Assembly (NCBI GenBank): GCA_041666425.1
Contig: JBAYHA010000005.1
Span: 1 to 27,818, forward strand
Direction of reading: 5' to 3'
Source: JBAYHA01 sp041666425
Lineage (GTDB): Bacteria > Patescibacteriota > Patescibacteriia > UBA11705 > JABHMO01
DNA length: 27,818 bases
The position numbers were made by a program, and so were the translations under genes. Of this stretch, positions 15,002 through 23,100 are shown piece after piece. Under the pieces are notes generated by a model. It saw only the letters and a program-made list of their open reading frames with translations, searched no databases and was not told the DNA's origin. Numbering within the stretch: the stretch's first letter is position 1; every line of letters starts with the position of its first letter.

Positions 15002-15646
15002 TTATTTTTCAAATTCAAAAGATTTAATGATTTTTTCCATGGTTTTATTTTCAAAACTACCAAACTCATCCCCACAAAAAGACAGCACCGCAAATTTTTC
15101 CACTCCATCAACCACATATTCATGACATCCGCCACCTTGCGCTAAGGGTTGCGGATTTGTAATTTCATAAACAAGTTTTCCTATTGTTGTCGCTCCCCAT
15201 TCTTTCATTTCCGCAAAACAAGCCGAACTCTTTTGCGGGTTGCCATTTTCAAAACAAGTAGTTGGATACTTTTCTTTGTCTAATTTTTCATTGACCACTT
15301 TAACAAAAAAAACGGCACCACTGCAAGAAAAAGTATAGTCAAAATCACCTTTTCCTTTGTAATTGCCAACAAACGCTTCTTTCCTGTCAATTGGTACAGA
15401 TACAGAAAAAATTTCTGTTACAAAAGAATAGTTCTCCCATTCATCATCACCAACAACACAATCTTCGGAAACAGAAATATCCATGTTGTTGTTTTCGACT
15501 TTTTCAATTTCTTTGTCATTGATTTTTATAAGTGCTTTTGGCAAATCAACATCTTGCTTGTGTTGTCCTTCTATGAAAAACCACAACAAACCACCAAAAA
15601 TACAAATAACTAGAACAAGAACAATTAAAATTACTTTATTTTTCAT
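15002..15646 (-). CDS. Membrane-anchored hypothetical protein
   Basis: 214 residues. MKNK followed by a hydrophobic run to about residue 25 (VILIVLVLVICIFGGLLWFF) gives an N-terminal anchor or uncleaved signal. A lipobox is not convincing, because the Cys sits mid-span. The outer domain holds six Cys residues (SEDCVVG, FSCSGA, TTCFENG, SSACFAEM, GGGCHEY, LSFCGDE), which suggests disulphides outside the cell. The end IIKSFEFEK resembles the closing helix of small PsbP/DUF-type secreted domains, but I would not assign a family. It lies 17 bases from both neighbours' coding ends, so it is probably co-transcribed with the HD-domain gene upstream and the gene downstream. Confidence 0.75.
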   Translation of the reverse strand: MKNKVILIVLVLVICIFGGLLWFFIEGQHKQDVDLPKALIKINDKEIEKVENNNMDISVSEDCVVGDDEWENYSFVTEIFSVSVPIDRKEAFVGNYKGKGDFDYTFSCSGAVFFVKVVNEKLDKEKYPTTCFENGNPQKSSACFAEMKEWGATTIGKLVYEITNPQPLAQGGGCHEYVVDGVEKFAVLSFCGDEFGSFENKTMEKIIKSFEFEK

Positions 15647-15663
15647 ATAAATTCATTTTTTAT

Positions 15664-16170
15664 TTAAAACTTTTTTAATTCTTTAAAAATCGGATCTTGG
15701 AAGTCTTTTGGTTTAAATTTAAAAATTGCGTTGGCATTACGTCGGCAATAATCAAGTTCCGAAATATTTTTTTGCGCCGAATACCATTTGAAACTATCCA
15801 AAATATCAGCGCACTTTACAATCAAAGCATCCACACCGTTGTCCACACCTCTGCGGATAAGTTCTTCTAGCTTCGAATTACTATCCGTGATTGAATCATT
15901 TTTGGTGCAGGCTTTTACCAAACGCAAAACTTCGGGACCAAAATCTTTTTTTATCATGGCCGGAGTAATTTTTGAAAATTCCAAAGCATCATGCAAAATT
16001 CCGGCCAAAACAATTTCTTCCTTGTAACCTCGTTCATAAAGATAAACTCCGACACGAATATCATGGAACAATACCGGCTTGCGACTTTTTTTGTCAGAAA
16101 CAACAAAATATTTGCTCAAAAGTCGCACCGCTTTTTCAAATTTAATGTTTAATGAAAGTAAGTCATTCAT
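15664..16170 (-). CDS. HD-domain protein similar to the (p)ppGpp hydrolase domain (MESH1/RelA-SpoT type)
   Basis: 168 residues, about the size of a lone hydrolase domain (small alarmone hydrolase). Metal-ligand positions are His36 (LFHDIRVG), His60-Asp61 (GILHDALE) and Asp122 (VKCADILDS). The stretch FGPEVLRLVKACTKND is very close to the RelA/SpoT hydrolase pattern FG-x-x-V-x-x-LV-x-G-x-TK. In that family HD-x-x-ED supplies catalytic acids. Here the motif is HDALEF, so the second acid is missing and activity may differ. Likely a phosphohydrolase acting on ppGpp or another nucleotide. No synthetase domain is present. It appears to be the first gene of the 14466-16170 group; ATG 16170 has no clear Shine-Dalgarno sequence. 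Confidence 0.82.
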   Translation of the reverse strand: MNDLLSLNIKFEKAVRLLSKYFVVSDKKSRKPVLFHDIRVGVYLYERGYKEEIVLAGILHDALEFSKITPAMIKKDFGPEVLRLVKACTKNDSITDSNSKLEELIRRGVDNGVDALIVKCADILDSFKWYSAQKNISELDYCRRNANAIFKFKPKDFQDPIFKELKKF

Positions 16171-16249
16171 ATTTTTTATTTATATTATTCAACAAAAAAT
16201 TGTTTCCATTTTTTGCCAACCACATTTTTAGGTGAATTTTTAAATTATT

Positions 16250-17047
16250 TTAAATTAACAAAGTTAATTTCCTCCATTTAATCTCATACTTAAGCCAGCT
16301 GCGCAGATGAATCCAAGATAATTTATTAAAAAGCATTTTCCATAATGAGCCGGCTGATTGGCGGCGGTGAAAGTGAATAACCGACGTCGCTGGAAAATAA
16401 ATTACTTTTAAATTATTATTTTTTATTTTTCGACAAAGATCCGTATCTTCAAAATACATAAAATATTCCTCGGAAAAATAGTTCACTTTTTCCCAAACTT
16501 CTTTTCTGGCCAAAAGACATGATCCTTGCAACCAATCAACCTCAGAAACTGTTTCGTGATCAAAATCGTGCATAAGAAACCTTGCCAACTCTTTTTTGCC
16601 AAAAGCAAAAGTTCCGAAAAAAGTTCGCCGACAAAACGGCGTTAAAAAGTTATGCCAACGATAACAAGTATATTGCAAAGTACCATCAGGATTAAGAAGT
16701 TTTGGCGCGAGAAGACCAACGTCCGCATTATTTTCTAAATATTCCAGCATTATTTTTATCGAATCAGGCGAAATCAAAATATCAGGATTGAGAATCAAAA
16801 CATATTCGCCCATCGCATTTTTTATTCCCACATTAGTGCCCCCCCCCATGCCGAGATTACTACCGGTTTGGATAAATTTTACAGTCGGAAATTCCTCTTT
16901 TAGCATTTCTTCAATTCCGTCATTGGACGCATTATCAATAACTAAAATTTCCATTTCCGGCAAATCGATTGATTCAAAAATGGCTCGCAAACAATTTTTG
17001 ACGAGCCCTTTCATTTTGTAATTTAAAATCACTATTGAAAGTTTCAT
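16250..17047 (-). CDS. GT2 family glycosyltransferase (rhamnosyltransferase-like)
   Basis: 265 residues. A GT-A fold: SIVILNYKM at the N-terminus, VIDNASNDG (near 37-45), NLGMGGGTNVGI, and the metal-binding LNPDI (near 90). Then come EVDWLQGSCLLARKEVW and YFEDTDLCRKI, followed by a C-terminal IHFHRRQSAG segment. This order is that of WcaA/RfbF-type rhamnosyl- or related sugar transferases, which add a sugar from an NDP donor to a surface polymer on the inner face of the membrane. The product lacks clear membrane spans. It ends one base before the next gene's reading direction begins (17049), so the two GT2 genes form an operon. The GGG of NLGMGGG is encoded by a run of nine G, a possible slippage site. 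Confidence 0.92.
   Translation of the reverse strand: MKLSIVILNYKMKGLVKNCLRAIFESIDLPEMEILVIDNASNDGIEEMLKEEFPTVKFIQTGSNLGMGGGTNVGIKNAMGEYVLILNPDILISPDSIKIMLEYLENNADVGLLAPKLLNPDGTLQYTCYRWHNFLTPFCRRTFFGTFAFGKKELARFLMHDFDHETVSEVDWLQGSCLLARKEVWEKVNYFSEEYFMYFEDTDLCRKIKNNNLKVIYFPATSVIHFHRRQSAGSLWKMLFNKLSWIHLRSWLKYEIKWRKLTLLI
16839..16847. repeat. G9 homopolymer inside a glycosyltransferase gene
   Basis: Nine C in a row on the plus strand give ATG GGG GGG GGC ACT on the coding strand. The tract is in frame here, so the gene is ON. Loss or gain of one base would shift the frame about a quarter of the way into the gene. No other G or C run of this length was seen in the window. Confidence 0.85.
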
Positions 17048-17048
17048 A

Positions 17049-18035
17049 TTATTTTTGCCACCATTTTTTCAAATCTTCAATTTTTACCGCCAAATTATTA
17101 TAAATAAATTTCCTTTTTTCTTTTAAAATCAATCGATCTTTGAAAAAACCGCGCCAAGCGCGAAAAAAAATTCTCGGTTCAGTAAAAAACAGATAAACGG
17201 CCTTTATTTTTTCGTAAAACAAAATAGCCAGACTAAATTTTGGCGCACACTTGTAAATAAAATACAGATGATTGCGATAAGAATAAAATTTGCCAAAAGT
17301 CGATCTTTTGAAATGATTCTTGGCGATTTTCCAAACACTCAATTTTTCGAGTGGCGCGCCAATTGTGCGGGCATGGTAAGCAATGGCCGAAGAAACTCGC
17401 CAGATCGGCCAACCACGCACCCGCAAACGAAAAGACAAATCAACATCTTCTTTGTAGATAAAAAAATTTTCATCAAAAAATTCTTTGCTGAATTCAACTG
17501 TTTTCAAAGCACGACGACGATAAACAGGCACACATCCGCTAACGCCAAAAACTTGTTCAAAAACATCATATTGACCTTCATCCATTTCTCCGGAACCTTG
17601 ATCAACTACACGAAGATTTTTGAAGATTTTTAAACCGACGGTATCAATATATTTTGTTGGCAAAAGATCTTCATCCAAACGACAAATTTTGCCGGTAACT
17701 GCGCCCACTGCTTGATTTTTATCAAGGAAATCAGCCATTTGCTCGAGAAATTTCGGATCAAGAACAATATCTTGATTAAGACAAACCACATATTCGGAAT
17801 CAGTCCAATGAATAGCTTGATTATGCGCTCTGGCAAAACCGAGGTTATCTTTGTGCGCAATAACTTTGAATTGTGGGAATCTTTCGGCAATAATTTGCTT
17901 GGTATTATCGCTTGAACCATTATCAATTATCAAAACAGAATAATCTTTGTAGGTTTGTGCTAAAACAGAACTCAAACAAACGTCAATAAAACGTTCGCCA
18001 TTCCAAGTGACTAAATTTATAGTGAATTTTGGCAT
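17049..18035 (-). CDS. GT2 family glycosyltransferase
   Basis: 328 residues, GT-A fold. TINLVTWNGERFIDVCL opens the protein. VLIIDNGSSDNTKQII is the nucleotide-binding strand, DNLGFARAHNQAIHW follows, and CLNQDIVLD carries the metal-binding acid (near residue 92). VSGCVPVYRRRAL and FFIYKEDVDLSFRLRVRG match the acceptor-site acid motif, and a basic C-terminal region (KIKAVYLFF, RAWRGFFKDR) could bind membrane. It probably adds a sugar to a lipid-linked surface glycan. It is upstream of and almost adjacent to the GT2 gene at 16250 in the same direction. ATG 18035 lies six bases from the octamer array at 18041. Confidence 0.93.
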   Translation of the reverse strand: MPKFTINLVTWNGERFIDVCLSSVLAQTYKDYSVLIIDNGSSDNTKQIIAERFPQFKVIAHKDNLGFARAHNQAIHWTDSEYVVCLNQDIVLDPKFLEQMADFLDKNQAVGAVTGKICRLDEDLLPTKYIDTVGLKIFKNLRVVDQGSGEMDEGQYDVFEQVFGVSGCVPVYRRRALKTVEFSKEFFDENFFIYKEDVDLSFRLRVRGWPIWRVSSAIAYHARTIGAPLEKLSVWKIAKNHFKRSTFGKFYSYRNHLYFIYKCAPKFSLAILFYEKIKAVYLFFTEPRIFFRAWRGFFKDRLILKEKRKFIYNNLAVKIEDLKKWWQK

Positions 18036-18040
18036 AGTTT

Positions 18041-18150
18041 CAACTGATCAACTGAGCAACTGATCAACTGATCAACAGAGCAACTTAATATTTAAAATTA
18101 TTTTATTGTTTTTATTTGATTTCTTGGTCAGTTGGTCAGTTGGTCGGTTG
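18041..18150. repeat. Inverted pair of octamer arrays (CAACTGAN type)
   Basis: The left arm (18041-18084) holds CAACTGAT, CAACTGAG, CAACTGAT, CAACTGAT, CAACAGAG and a partial sixth unit. The right arm (18127-18150) holds GTCAGTTG, GTCAGTTG, GTCGGTTG. The arms are exact inverses in part, about 40 bases apart, and fill the gap between two glycosyltransferase genes. The right arm runs into the coding end of the gene at 18128-19639, encoding its last residues and its stop. Confidence 0.85.
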
Positions 18151-19639
18151 ACTTTCTATCCTTCGGCGTCACAAAAAAACCCAAATGATATTTTTTTCCT
18201 AACATAAGACGAGTTTGCGCTTCGGTGGCGGGAATGGAACCGAATAAAATCAAAGTAACCGGCAAAAGAGCCCACTGAAAAAACATTATCAAATATTTCC
18301 ACTTTGGTTGATCTTTTGGTCTTGGCGGTAAAATAAACAAACTGATCAAAGCGGAAAAGAAAATACCAACCATGGCCGCCATCATCAAAAACTCTAACAC
18401 ATAAGGAGCATTTTGCACAATTACCGAAGACGAAGAATCACTGCGCCCGGCCACCCATAACGGCAAACGACCAAGAATAAAAATCAATAATGGTGCGGTT
18501 GCCCATGAATACATCCCTTCAGTTAAATTCCATGTATATTTTAATTTTTTACCAAAAGGAATTTTTTTGTTACCTCGAAACTTTTCCATCATGTAGGGAA
18601 AATGTTCCACTCCCCAAGCCCAACGACGTTGTTGCTTGTAAAGATTTTTGAACCCTTGCCAATAATTTTTGTCCATGACCGTATCCATGGAAACAGGAAC
18701 ATACATCGGCTCAACAGCATAATCACCGTCATAACGAAAAAAACATTGAAGAAAAATTCTGGAGTCATCGGTAACAATATCTTTTTGCCAAAAACCAACA
18801 TCAACCAACGCCCGAAAACTCATACTGTGAGAACTGAAAGTATATAATCTTTCCGGCCGCATCAAATCCATCAACAACCAAAAGATTGTGCCAAAAGCCG
18901 TTACGCGCATGGCCGCCGGCGCATCCCAAATATTATTATTATAATTCACCGCCGGCTGATAAGAAACACGCGTCGGATTCGGATGCGTCAAATAACGATA
19001 AGTCAAATGCGCAAAATATTCCGGATGCACACAAGTGTCAGAATCAAAATACGAAACAATCAAATCGTCATAATTATATTTTTGCTGATCAACAAATTCT
19101 TGCGAACGATGCCCCATCCAATTGGCATTGGCGCCTTTGCCTTTGATTTCATCGGCCAAACCATCAGGATGAACGGTTGTTAAAATTTTTAAAAATTTAT
19201 CCCCAAATTTTTTTTTAATTGCTTCCGCTTTTGGCAAAAAATCTTTTTCCACCCGACCTTCACCACCCAAAATAACAATCATGTTATCTTTTGGATATTT
19301 AGAATTAAGCAAACTCCCAAAAGTTGTTTCCAAAACTTCCAACGATTCTCCATAAGTTGGTAGATAAATCAAATGCTTGATTCTTCTCCAGTCTGATAAT
19401 TCTTGCACTTTTGGCAACCAATTTGTTTTGACAGTTTCTTTGTACTTGAAATAAGACATGCTGGCATAAAAAATAAAGTACAAAACGCGCAATAGCCAAT
19501 AAAAATCAAAAGCAATGATAAAAAATATTACCCAAATCGGCCAAATAAAACTCAAGACTACTGATAGAATCAAAGTCAACCAAATTAAAGATCCGGGAAT
19601 TTTTTCGTAAAACTTGTAAAGATTGGTTCTTGCTTGCAT
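18128..19639 (-). CDS. Membrane-bound GT2 glycosyltransferase (cellulose synthase-like)
   Basis: 503 residues. Two N-terminal membrane spans (about 16-60) precede a cytosolic GT domain with IYLPTYGESLEVLETT, YFDSDTCVHPEYFA (the DxD acids), FSSHSMSFRALVDVGFW, TDDSRIFLQCFFRY (acid of the TED-like motif) and QQRRWAWGVEHFP (the QxxRW motif). These are the D, DxD, D, QxxRW signatures of processive enzymes. Three or four C-terminal spans follow (about 375-475). Such proteins polymerise and export a surface polysaccharide; the sugar is unknown. Its C-terminal residues and stop (18128-18130) derive from the octamer array, which suggests the repeat has replaced the original gene end. A possible promoter lies at 19646-19674. 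Confidence 0.93.
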   Translation of the reverse strand: MQARTNLYKFYEKIPGSLIWLTLILSVVLSFIWPIWVIFFIIAFDFYWLLRVLYFIFYASMSYFKYKETVKTNWLPKVQELSDWRRIKHLIYLPTYGESLEVLETTFGSLLNSKYPKDNMIVILGGEGRVEKDFLPKAEAIKKKFGDKFLKILTTVHPDGLADEIKGKGANANWMGHRSQEFVDQQKYNYDDLIVSYFDSDTCVHPEYFAHLTYRYLTHPNPTRVSYQPAVNYNNNIWDAPAAMRVTAFGTIFWLLMDLMRPERLYTFSSHSMSFRALVDVGFWQKDIVTDDSRIFLQCFFRYDGDYAVEPMYVPVSMDTVMDKNYWQGFKNLYKQQRRWAWGVEHFPYMMEKFRGNKKIPFGKKLKYTWNLTEGMYSWATAPLLIFILGRLPLWVAGRSDSSSSVIVQNAPYVLEFLMMAAMVGIFFSALISLFILPPRPKDQPKWKYLIMFFQWALLPVTLILFGSIPATEAQTRLMLGKKYHLGFFVTPKDRKSTDQLTN

Positions 19640-19645
19640 AAAATA

Positions 19646-19674
19646 AATTTACCAAAAATACCGTTTTTTTTCAA
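19646..19674 (-). promoter_or_regulatory. Possible promoter of the processive GT2 gene
   Basis: On the minus strand TTGAAA (19674-19669) and TAAATT (19651-19646) are 17 bases apart, seven bases before the ATG. An alternative -35, TTGACA, lies at 19686-19681 but has no well-spaced -10. In AT-rich DNA such matches arise by chance, so this is weak. Confidence 0.35.
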
Positions 19675-19705
19675 TGGTTTTGTCAAGGGCTTATTTTGTC
19701 TAAAT

Positions 19706-20836
19706 TTAAAACAAATTCACCAAAGTATACAAAATTCCCAAAGAAAAAATTGTGATAATAAACCAACCCCAAATTTTTAACTTTGGCAAAACAAACTCCG
19801 GTTCACGCGTAAATTCTTTTTTTGCTTTAAAATAACTCAAAACAACCATGATTCCGGTCAAAGTCACACTTAAACCACCGGACAAACCCATCAACCAAAC
19901 AAAGTTTTTCACGCCGGAAAGAAAAATTAACAAAGGAACTCCGACGGTCAATAACCACGCCCAATTAGCGGAAATTTTGAAATCCAAACGAAACAGCTCC
20001 TTTACCGACAACCCAACGGCCAGAAAACTGGTTCCCATCACAAAAAAAGCAAATAAATTACCAAATAAAATCATAAACGAACCCAACTTTTCACCAAGGC
20101 CGATGGTCGCCACTTCGGTTGTGCCTCGCCCCAACAAACCAACAACAACAAGAGTAAAAAAGAAATACAACAAAATTGGTATCACGCTGGCCGTAATAAT
20201 CGCCGGTTTTATTTTTTCTTCTCGACCACGCAAAATTTCCCGCACATGCACCACACTCGACACTCCGCTAAACGCAAACAAAATCACCCCAAAAGGTAAA
20301 ATCATTTGGCTTGGTTCGAAATAAGGCAAATTTTCCAAAATCAAATGCGGAGAAGACAAACCAATCACCACGGCAATAACAATTAAAAAAGCAAACACCA
20401 AAAAAAGTTCAAAAACCTTAATCAATTTCAAACCGATAAATAAAATAAATGCCACCACCGCAAAATAAAGTAAACTGTAAAATTTTTCCGATCCGCCAAG
20501 AAGCGCTTGCAAAACTTTTCCTTCACCAATAATATAAGTGGACATAGCCACATAACTACCGAGAATATTGGCAATGGCCATAATTAAATATGCGTATTTG
20601 CCCAAATATTGCCCAACATAACCGGATAATTGATGTCGAGAACGTGTGCGCAAAATTATTTCCGCAAATAATAAATTCAAAGTCATGGCCACAAAGCCCA
20701 AAATAATAATTAAAAATCCTCCCCAAACAAAACCAACTTGCGCCACAGCATAAGGCAAACCCAAAATGCCAGCACCAACAATAGTCCCAATAAGTGTCGC
20801 CACAGCTTCCCAAAAAAATAATTTTTTATTTTTCAT
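19706..20836 (-). CDS. Amino-acid permease (aromatic amino acid / AAAP-type transporter)
   Basis: 376 residues with eleven hydrophobic segments. The first carries TLIGTIVGAGILGLPYA, the signature of the hydroxy/aromatic amino acid permease (Trp/Tyr/Ser) branch of the APC superfamily. TM6 with FGVILFAFSGVSSVVHVRE fits the substrate region seen in those carriers. It imports an amino acid by proton or sodium symport; the substrate is not determined. This fits an organism with few biosynthetic pathways. Its ATG shares the A of the pyruvate kinase stop (TAATG at 20838-20834), so translation is coupled. No terminator is visible after 19706. Confidence 0.88.
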   Translation of the reverse strand: MKNKKLFFWEAVATLIGTIVGAGILGLPYAVAQVGFVWGGFLIIILGFVAMTLNLLFAEIILRTRSRHQLSGYVGQYLGKYAYLIMAIANILGSYVAMSTYIIGEGKVLQALLGGSEKFYSLLYFAVVAFILFIGLKLIKVFELFLVFAFLIVIAVVIGLSSPHLILENLPYFEPSQMILPFGVILFAFSGVSSVVHVREILRGREEKIKPAIITASVIPILLYFFFTLVVVGLLGRGTTEVATIGLGEKLGSFMILFGNLFAFFVMGTSFLAVGLSVKELFRLDFKISANWAWLLTVGVPLLIFLSGVKNFVWLMGLSGGLSVTLTGIMVVLSYFKAKKEFTREPEFVLPKLKIWGWFIITIFSLGILYTLVNLF

Positions 20837-22263
20837 TAAATAACTTTTATTTCCACGGAATTAATTCCGGTCTTACCCGAGGTGGATCCAGTAATAACAA
20901 TTATTTGTTCATTTTTTTTGACTAATTTTTGTTTTTTAAAAATTACAATAGCTCGATCAACTAATTTTTCAATTTCCTTAACTTTTGGAAAATTAAAAGA
21001 AAGAATACCCCAACTTAAATTCAACTGCCGACGAATTCTTTCGTCAGCGGTAATAGCATAAATCGGCAAATCCGGACGATAACGACTGACGATTCTGGCA
21101 GACTCTCCGGACAGTGAAGCCACCAAAATCAATTTGGCCGGAATATTTTGCGAAAGAATCTTGGCGACCTTGGCAATCGCATCAGAAGAAGGCACAATTT
21201 TTCTGGTTTTTGTTTGGATAACCAAATCATCGTAAATAGAATCTTCGGTTTTTTTGATAATTCTACTCATCATTTCCACTGCTTCCACCGGATATTGCCC
21301 AAAAGCCGTTTCACCGGAAAGCATCACTGCGTCCGTGTGATCAATAACCGCATTGGCCACATCACTAACTTCCGCTCTGGTTGGTTGTGGATTTTTGATC
21401 ATTGAATCCAACATTTGCGTAGCCACAATTACCGGCTTATGCGCGGACAAACATCGATCGATAATCATCTTTTGCAGAATCGGCACATCCTCAGCCGGCA
21501 TCTCTATACCCAAATCACCTCTGGCTACCATAATTCCATCCGAGACCTGCAAAATTTCCGAAAAATTATCAATCGCTTCTTTTTGTTCAACTTTGACAAT
21601 TATTTTGATCGGGTAAATTTGTTTTATTTTTGCATTTTTTACTTCTTCCTCAATCAATCGGCGCAAAAACAAAACTTCCTGGGCTTCGCGCACAAAAGAC
21701 AAAGCCATATAATCAACGCCCAAACGAACACCCAATTTCAAATCTTCCTTATCTTTGTCAGAAAGAGAAGATATCGATAATTTTGAATCAGGAAAATTCA
21801 AACCTTTGTGTGAAATTATTTTTCCCGGTACCAAAACTTCACAATAAATTTTGCCGTTTAAAATTTTTTTTACTTTTAATTTTATCAGCCCATCTTCGAT
21901 CAAAACTCTTTCACCAAACTGTAAATCCTCCGCCAGCTTGGCATAAGTTACGGGAATTTCTAGCTTCGAATATCTTTCTGCGCCGGTCAAAATAACTTCA
22001 CTGTTTTTTTTCAAAATAATTCCTTCTTTGGCAATTTCGCCGACGCGAATACGCGGACCCTGCAAATCTTGCAAAATGGCAATCGGCAAATTCATTTTTT
22101 GGCTGATTTTGCGAATGCGGTTAAAAACACGCATATGGTAAGCGTGCGTATTATGTGAAAAATTAAGTCTGGCCACATTCATGCCGGATAAAAAAAGTTT
22201 TTTTAATGTTTTTTCACTATCCGAAGCCGGACCAATTGTGCAAACTATTTTTGTTTTTTTCAT
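20836..22263 (-). CDS. pyk: Pyruvate kinase
   Basis: 475 residues, full length for bacterial pyruvate kinase. It transfers phosphate from phosphoenolpyruvate to ADP, the last ATP-forming step of glycolysis. Visible motifs: TKIVCTIGPAS at the N-terminus, GMNVARLNFSHN, LQDLQGPRIRVGEI, IIVKVEQKEAI with the catalytic Lys, IMVARGDLGIEMP with metal ligands, VATQMLDSMIKNPQPTRAE, and DAVMLSGETAFGQYPVEAV. The C-terminal regulatory domain runs from about residue 345. The conserved Lys-Glu pair reads KVEQKEA. The start ATG 22263 has no Shine-Dalgarno sequence. The stop overlaps the start of the permease gene. An octamer array lies just upstream. Confidence 0.97.
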   Translation of the reverse strand: MKKTKIVCTIGPASDSEKTLKKLFLSGMNVARLNFSHNTHAYHMRVFNRIRKISQKMNLPIAILQDLQGPRIRVGEIAKEGIILKKNSEVILTGAERYSKLEIPVTYAKLAEDLQFGERVLIEDGLIKLKVKKILNGKIYCEVLVPGKIISHKGLNFPDSKLSISSLSDKDKEDLKLGVRLGVDYMALSFVREAQEVLFLRRLIEEEVKNAKIKQIYPIKIIVKVEQKEAIDNFSEILQVSDGIMVARGDLGIEMPAEDVPILQKMIIDRCLSAHKPVIVATQMLDSMIKNPQPTRAEVSDVANAVIDHTDAVMLSGETAFGQYPVEAVEMMSRIIKKTEDSIYDDLVIQTKTRKIVPSSDAIAKVAKILSQNIPAKLILVASLSGESARIVSRYRPDLPIYAITADERIRRQLNLSWGILSFNFPKVKEIEKLVDRAIVIFKKQKLVKKNEQIIVITGSTSGKTGINSVEIKVI

Positions 22264-22280
22264 AAGATAAAATTCTGAAA

Positions 22281-22333
22281 TACGAAACTACGAAACAAAA
22301 ATTCCGAAAAAATATACTTTTCGTAGTTTCATA
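22281..22333. repeat. Inverted octamer repeat (TACGAAAC type) between pyk and the DUF4870-like gene
   Basis: The left arm holds two TACGAAAC units (22281-22296). The right arm (22318-22333) is TTTTCGTA, GTTTCATA, the inverse of the same octamer with two changes. The 21-base spacer is AT-rich. The plan matches the CAACNGAN arrays elsewhere in the window but with a different unit, and no T-run follows. Confidence 0.7.
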
Positions 22334-22339
22334 GTCATT

Positions 22340-22675
22340 TTAAATTTTTATTTTCTTGGCATAATCTTCAAAATACGGAATCGCCCAATATTCACCGCGC
22401 CAAGCGCGGGTCATCGCTTTGAAGCAAATAACAAAAAAACCGATAATTCCAAAAAACCAAATCATTTGGCCCAAAATCGGAATAATGTTAATAAAAGATA
22501 AAATAACTTCTCCAACAAACAAAACAAAACCCATTCTGGCATGAGCTTGGGCAAAAGGGCTGTCTTTTTTCATTAGTAATGGGACAAAACACAAAAAACC
22601 GAGATAAGCGATTACCGCAAAAATTTTGTTTTCATTAACATCTTTTGTTTCAAAAACTTTGGTTTGATTTGGCAT
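22340..22675 (-). CDS. Small membrane protein, DUF4870/Tic20-like
   Basis: 111 residues. Three hydrophobic segments (about 19-36, 45-70 and 72-90) separated by short loops, with HARMGFVLFVGEVIL in the middle and RAWRGEYWAIPYFEDYA at the end. The His-Ala-Arg loop before the second span and the closing aromatic segment fit the DUF4870/Tic20-type family of small bacterial membrane proteins, whose role is not established. It lies between yraN and pyk in the same direction. No terminator was seen. Confidence 0.7.
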   Translation of the reverse strand: MPNQTKVFETKDVNENKIFAVIAYLGFLCFVPLLMKKDSPFAQAHARMGFVLFVGEVILSFINIIPILGQMIWFFGIIGFFVICFKAMTRAWRGEYWAIPYFEDYAKKIKI

Positions 22676-22692
22676 AAATATTTAATTTTTAA

Positions 22693-23100
22693 TTATAAAG
22701 TAATATTTTCAAAAATCTCAATTCGCGGAATATTATTTTTTATTTCAACAACGGCAATATCAACGCGTGGAAAAAATTCATCAAACTCCGGATGTTTCAT
22801 CTTGAAAAAATTAACACCGATTTTTAATTTTCTTTTTTTGATAAAATTGACAGCTTCTTCGCCATAACCGGAACTGAACAAGGTTCTGGTTTTTACTTCT
22901 ACAAAAACCAACTCGTCATTTTTTTTTACAATAAAATCAATTTCCGATTTTACCTTTTTGCCGGAGACAATAAAGTTTTTGGCTACCAACTCATACCCCT
23001 CGCGTAAATATTTTTGCAAAGATAATTCTTCACCAAAATTACCGAGAGCTTTTTTAGGCGCCAAAGAAAAATCTGCCGACTCCTCTGATAAAATCTTCAT
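22693..23100 (-). CDS. YraN family (UPF0102) endonuclease-like protein
   Basis: 135 residues. After an unusual 18-residue N-terminal extension comes the family core: LGNFGEELSLQKYLREGYELVAKNF, then EIDFIVKKNDELVFVEVKTR (near residues 54-74), carrying the E, D, E-x-K acids and Lys of the PD-(D/E)XK nuclease fold. Then SSGYGEEAVNFIKKRKLKIGVNFF. YraN proteins are widespread but of unproven function, probably DNA-processing. Its first 16 codons overlap the end of the small membrane protein gene (23054-23100) in another frame. No later Met precedes the core, so an overlap or a non-ATG start is needed. Confidence 0.9.
   Translation of the reverse strand: MKILSEESADFSLAPKKALGNFGEELSLQKYLREGYELVAKNFIVSGKKVKSEIDFIVKKNDELVFVEVKTRTLFSSGYGEEAVNFIKKRKLKIGVNFFKMKHPEFDEFFPRVDIAVVEIKNNIPRIEIFENITL

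Noticed and set aside
18041..18150. A CRISPR array
   Set aside because: The units are 8 bases long, contiguous and without spacers, and they face each other in inverted orientation. No cas gene is present.
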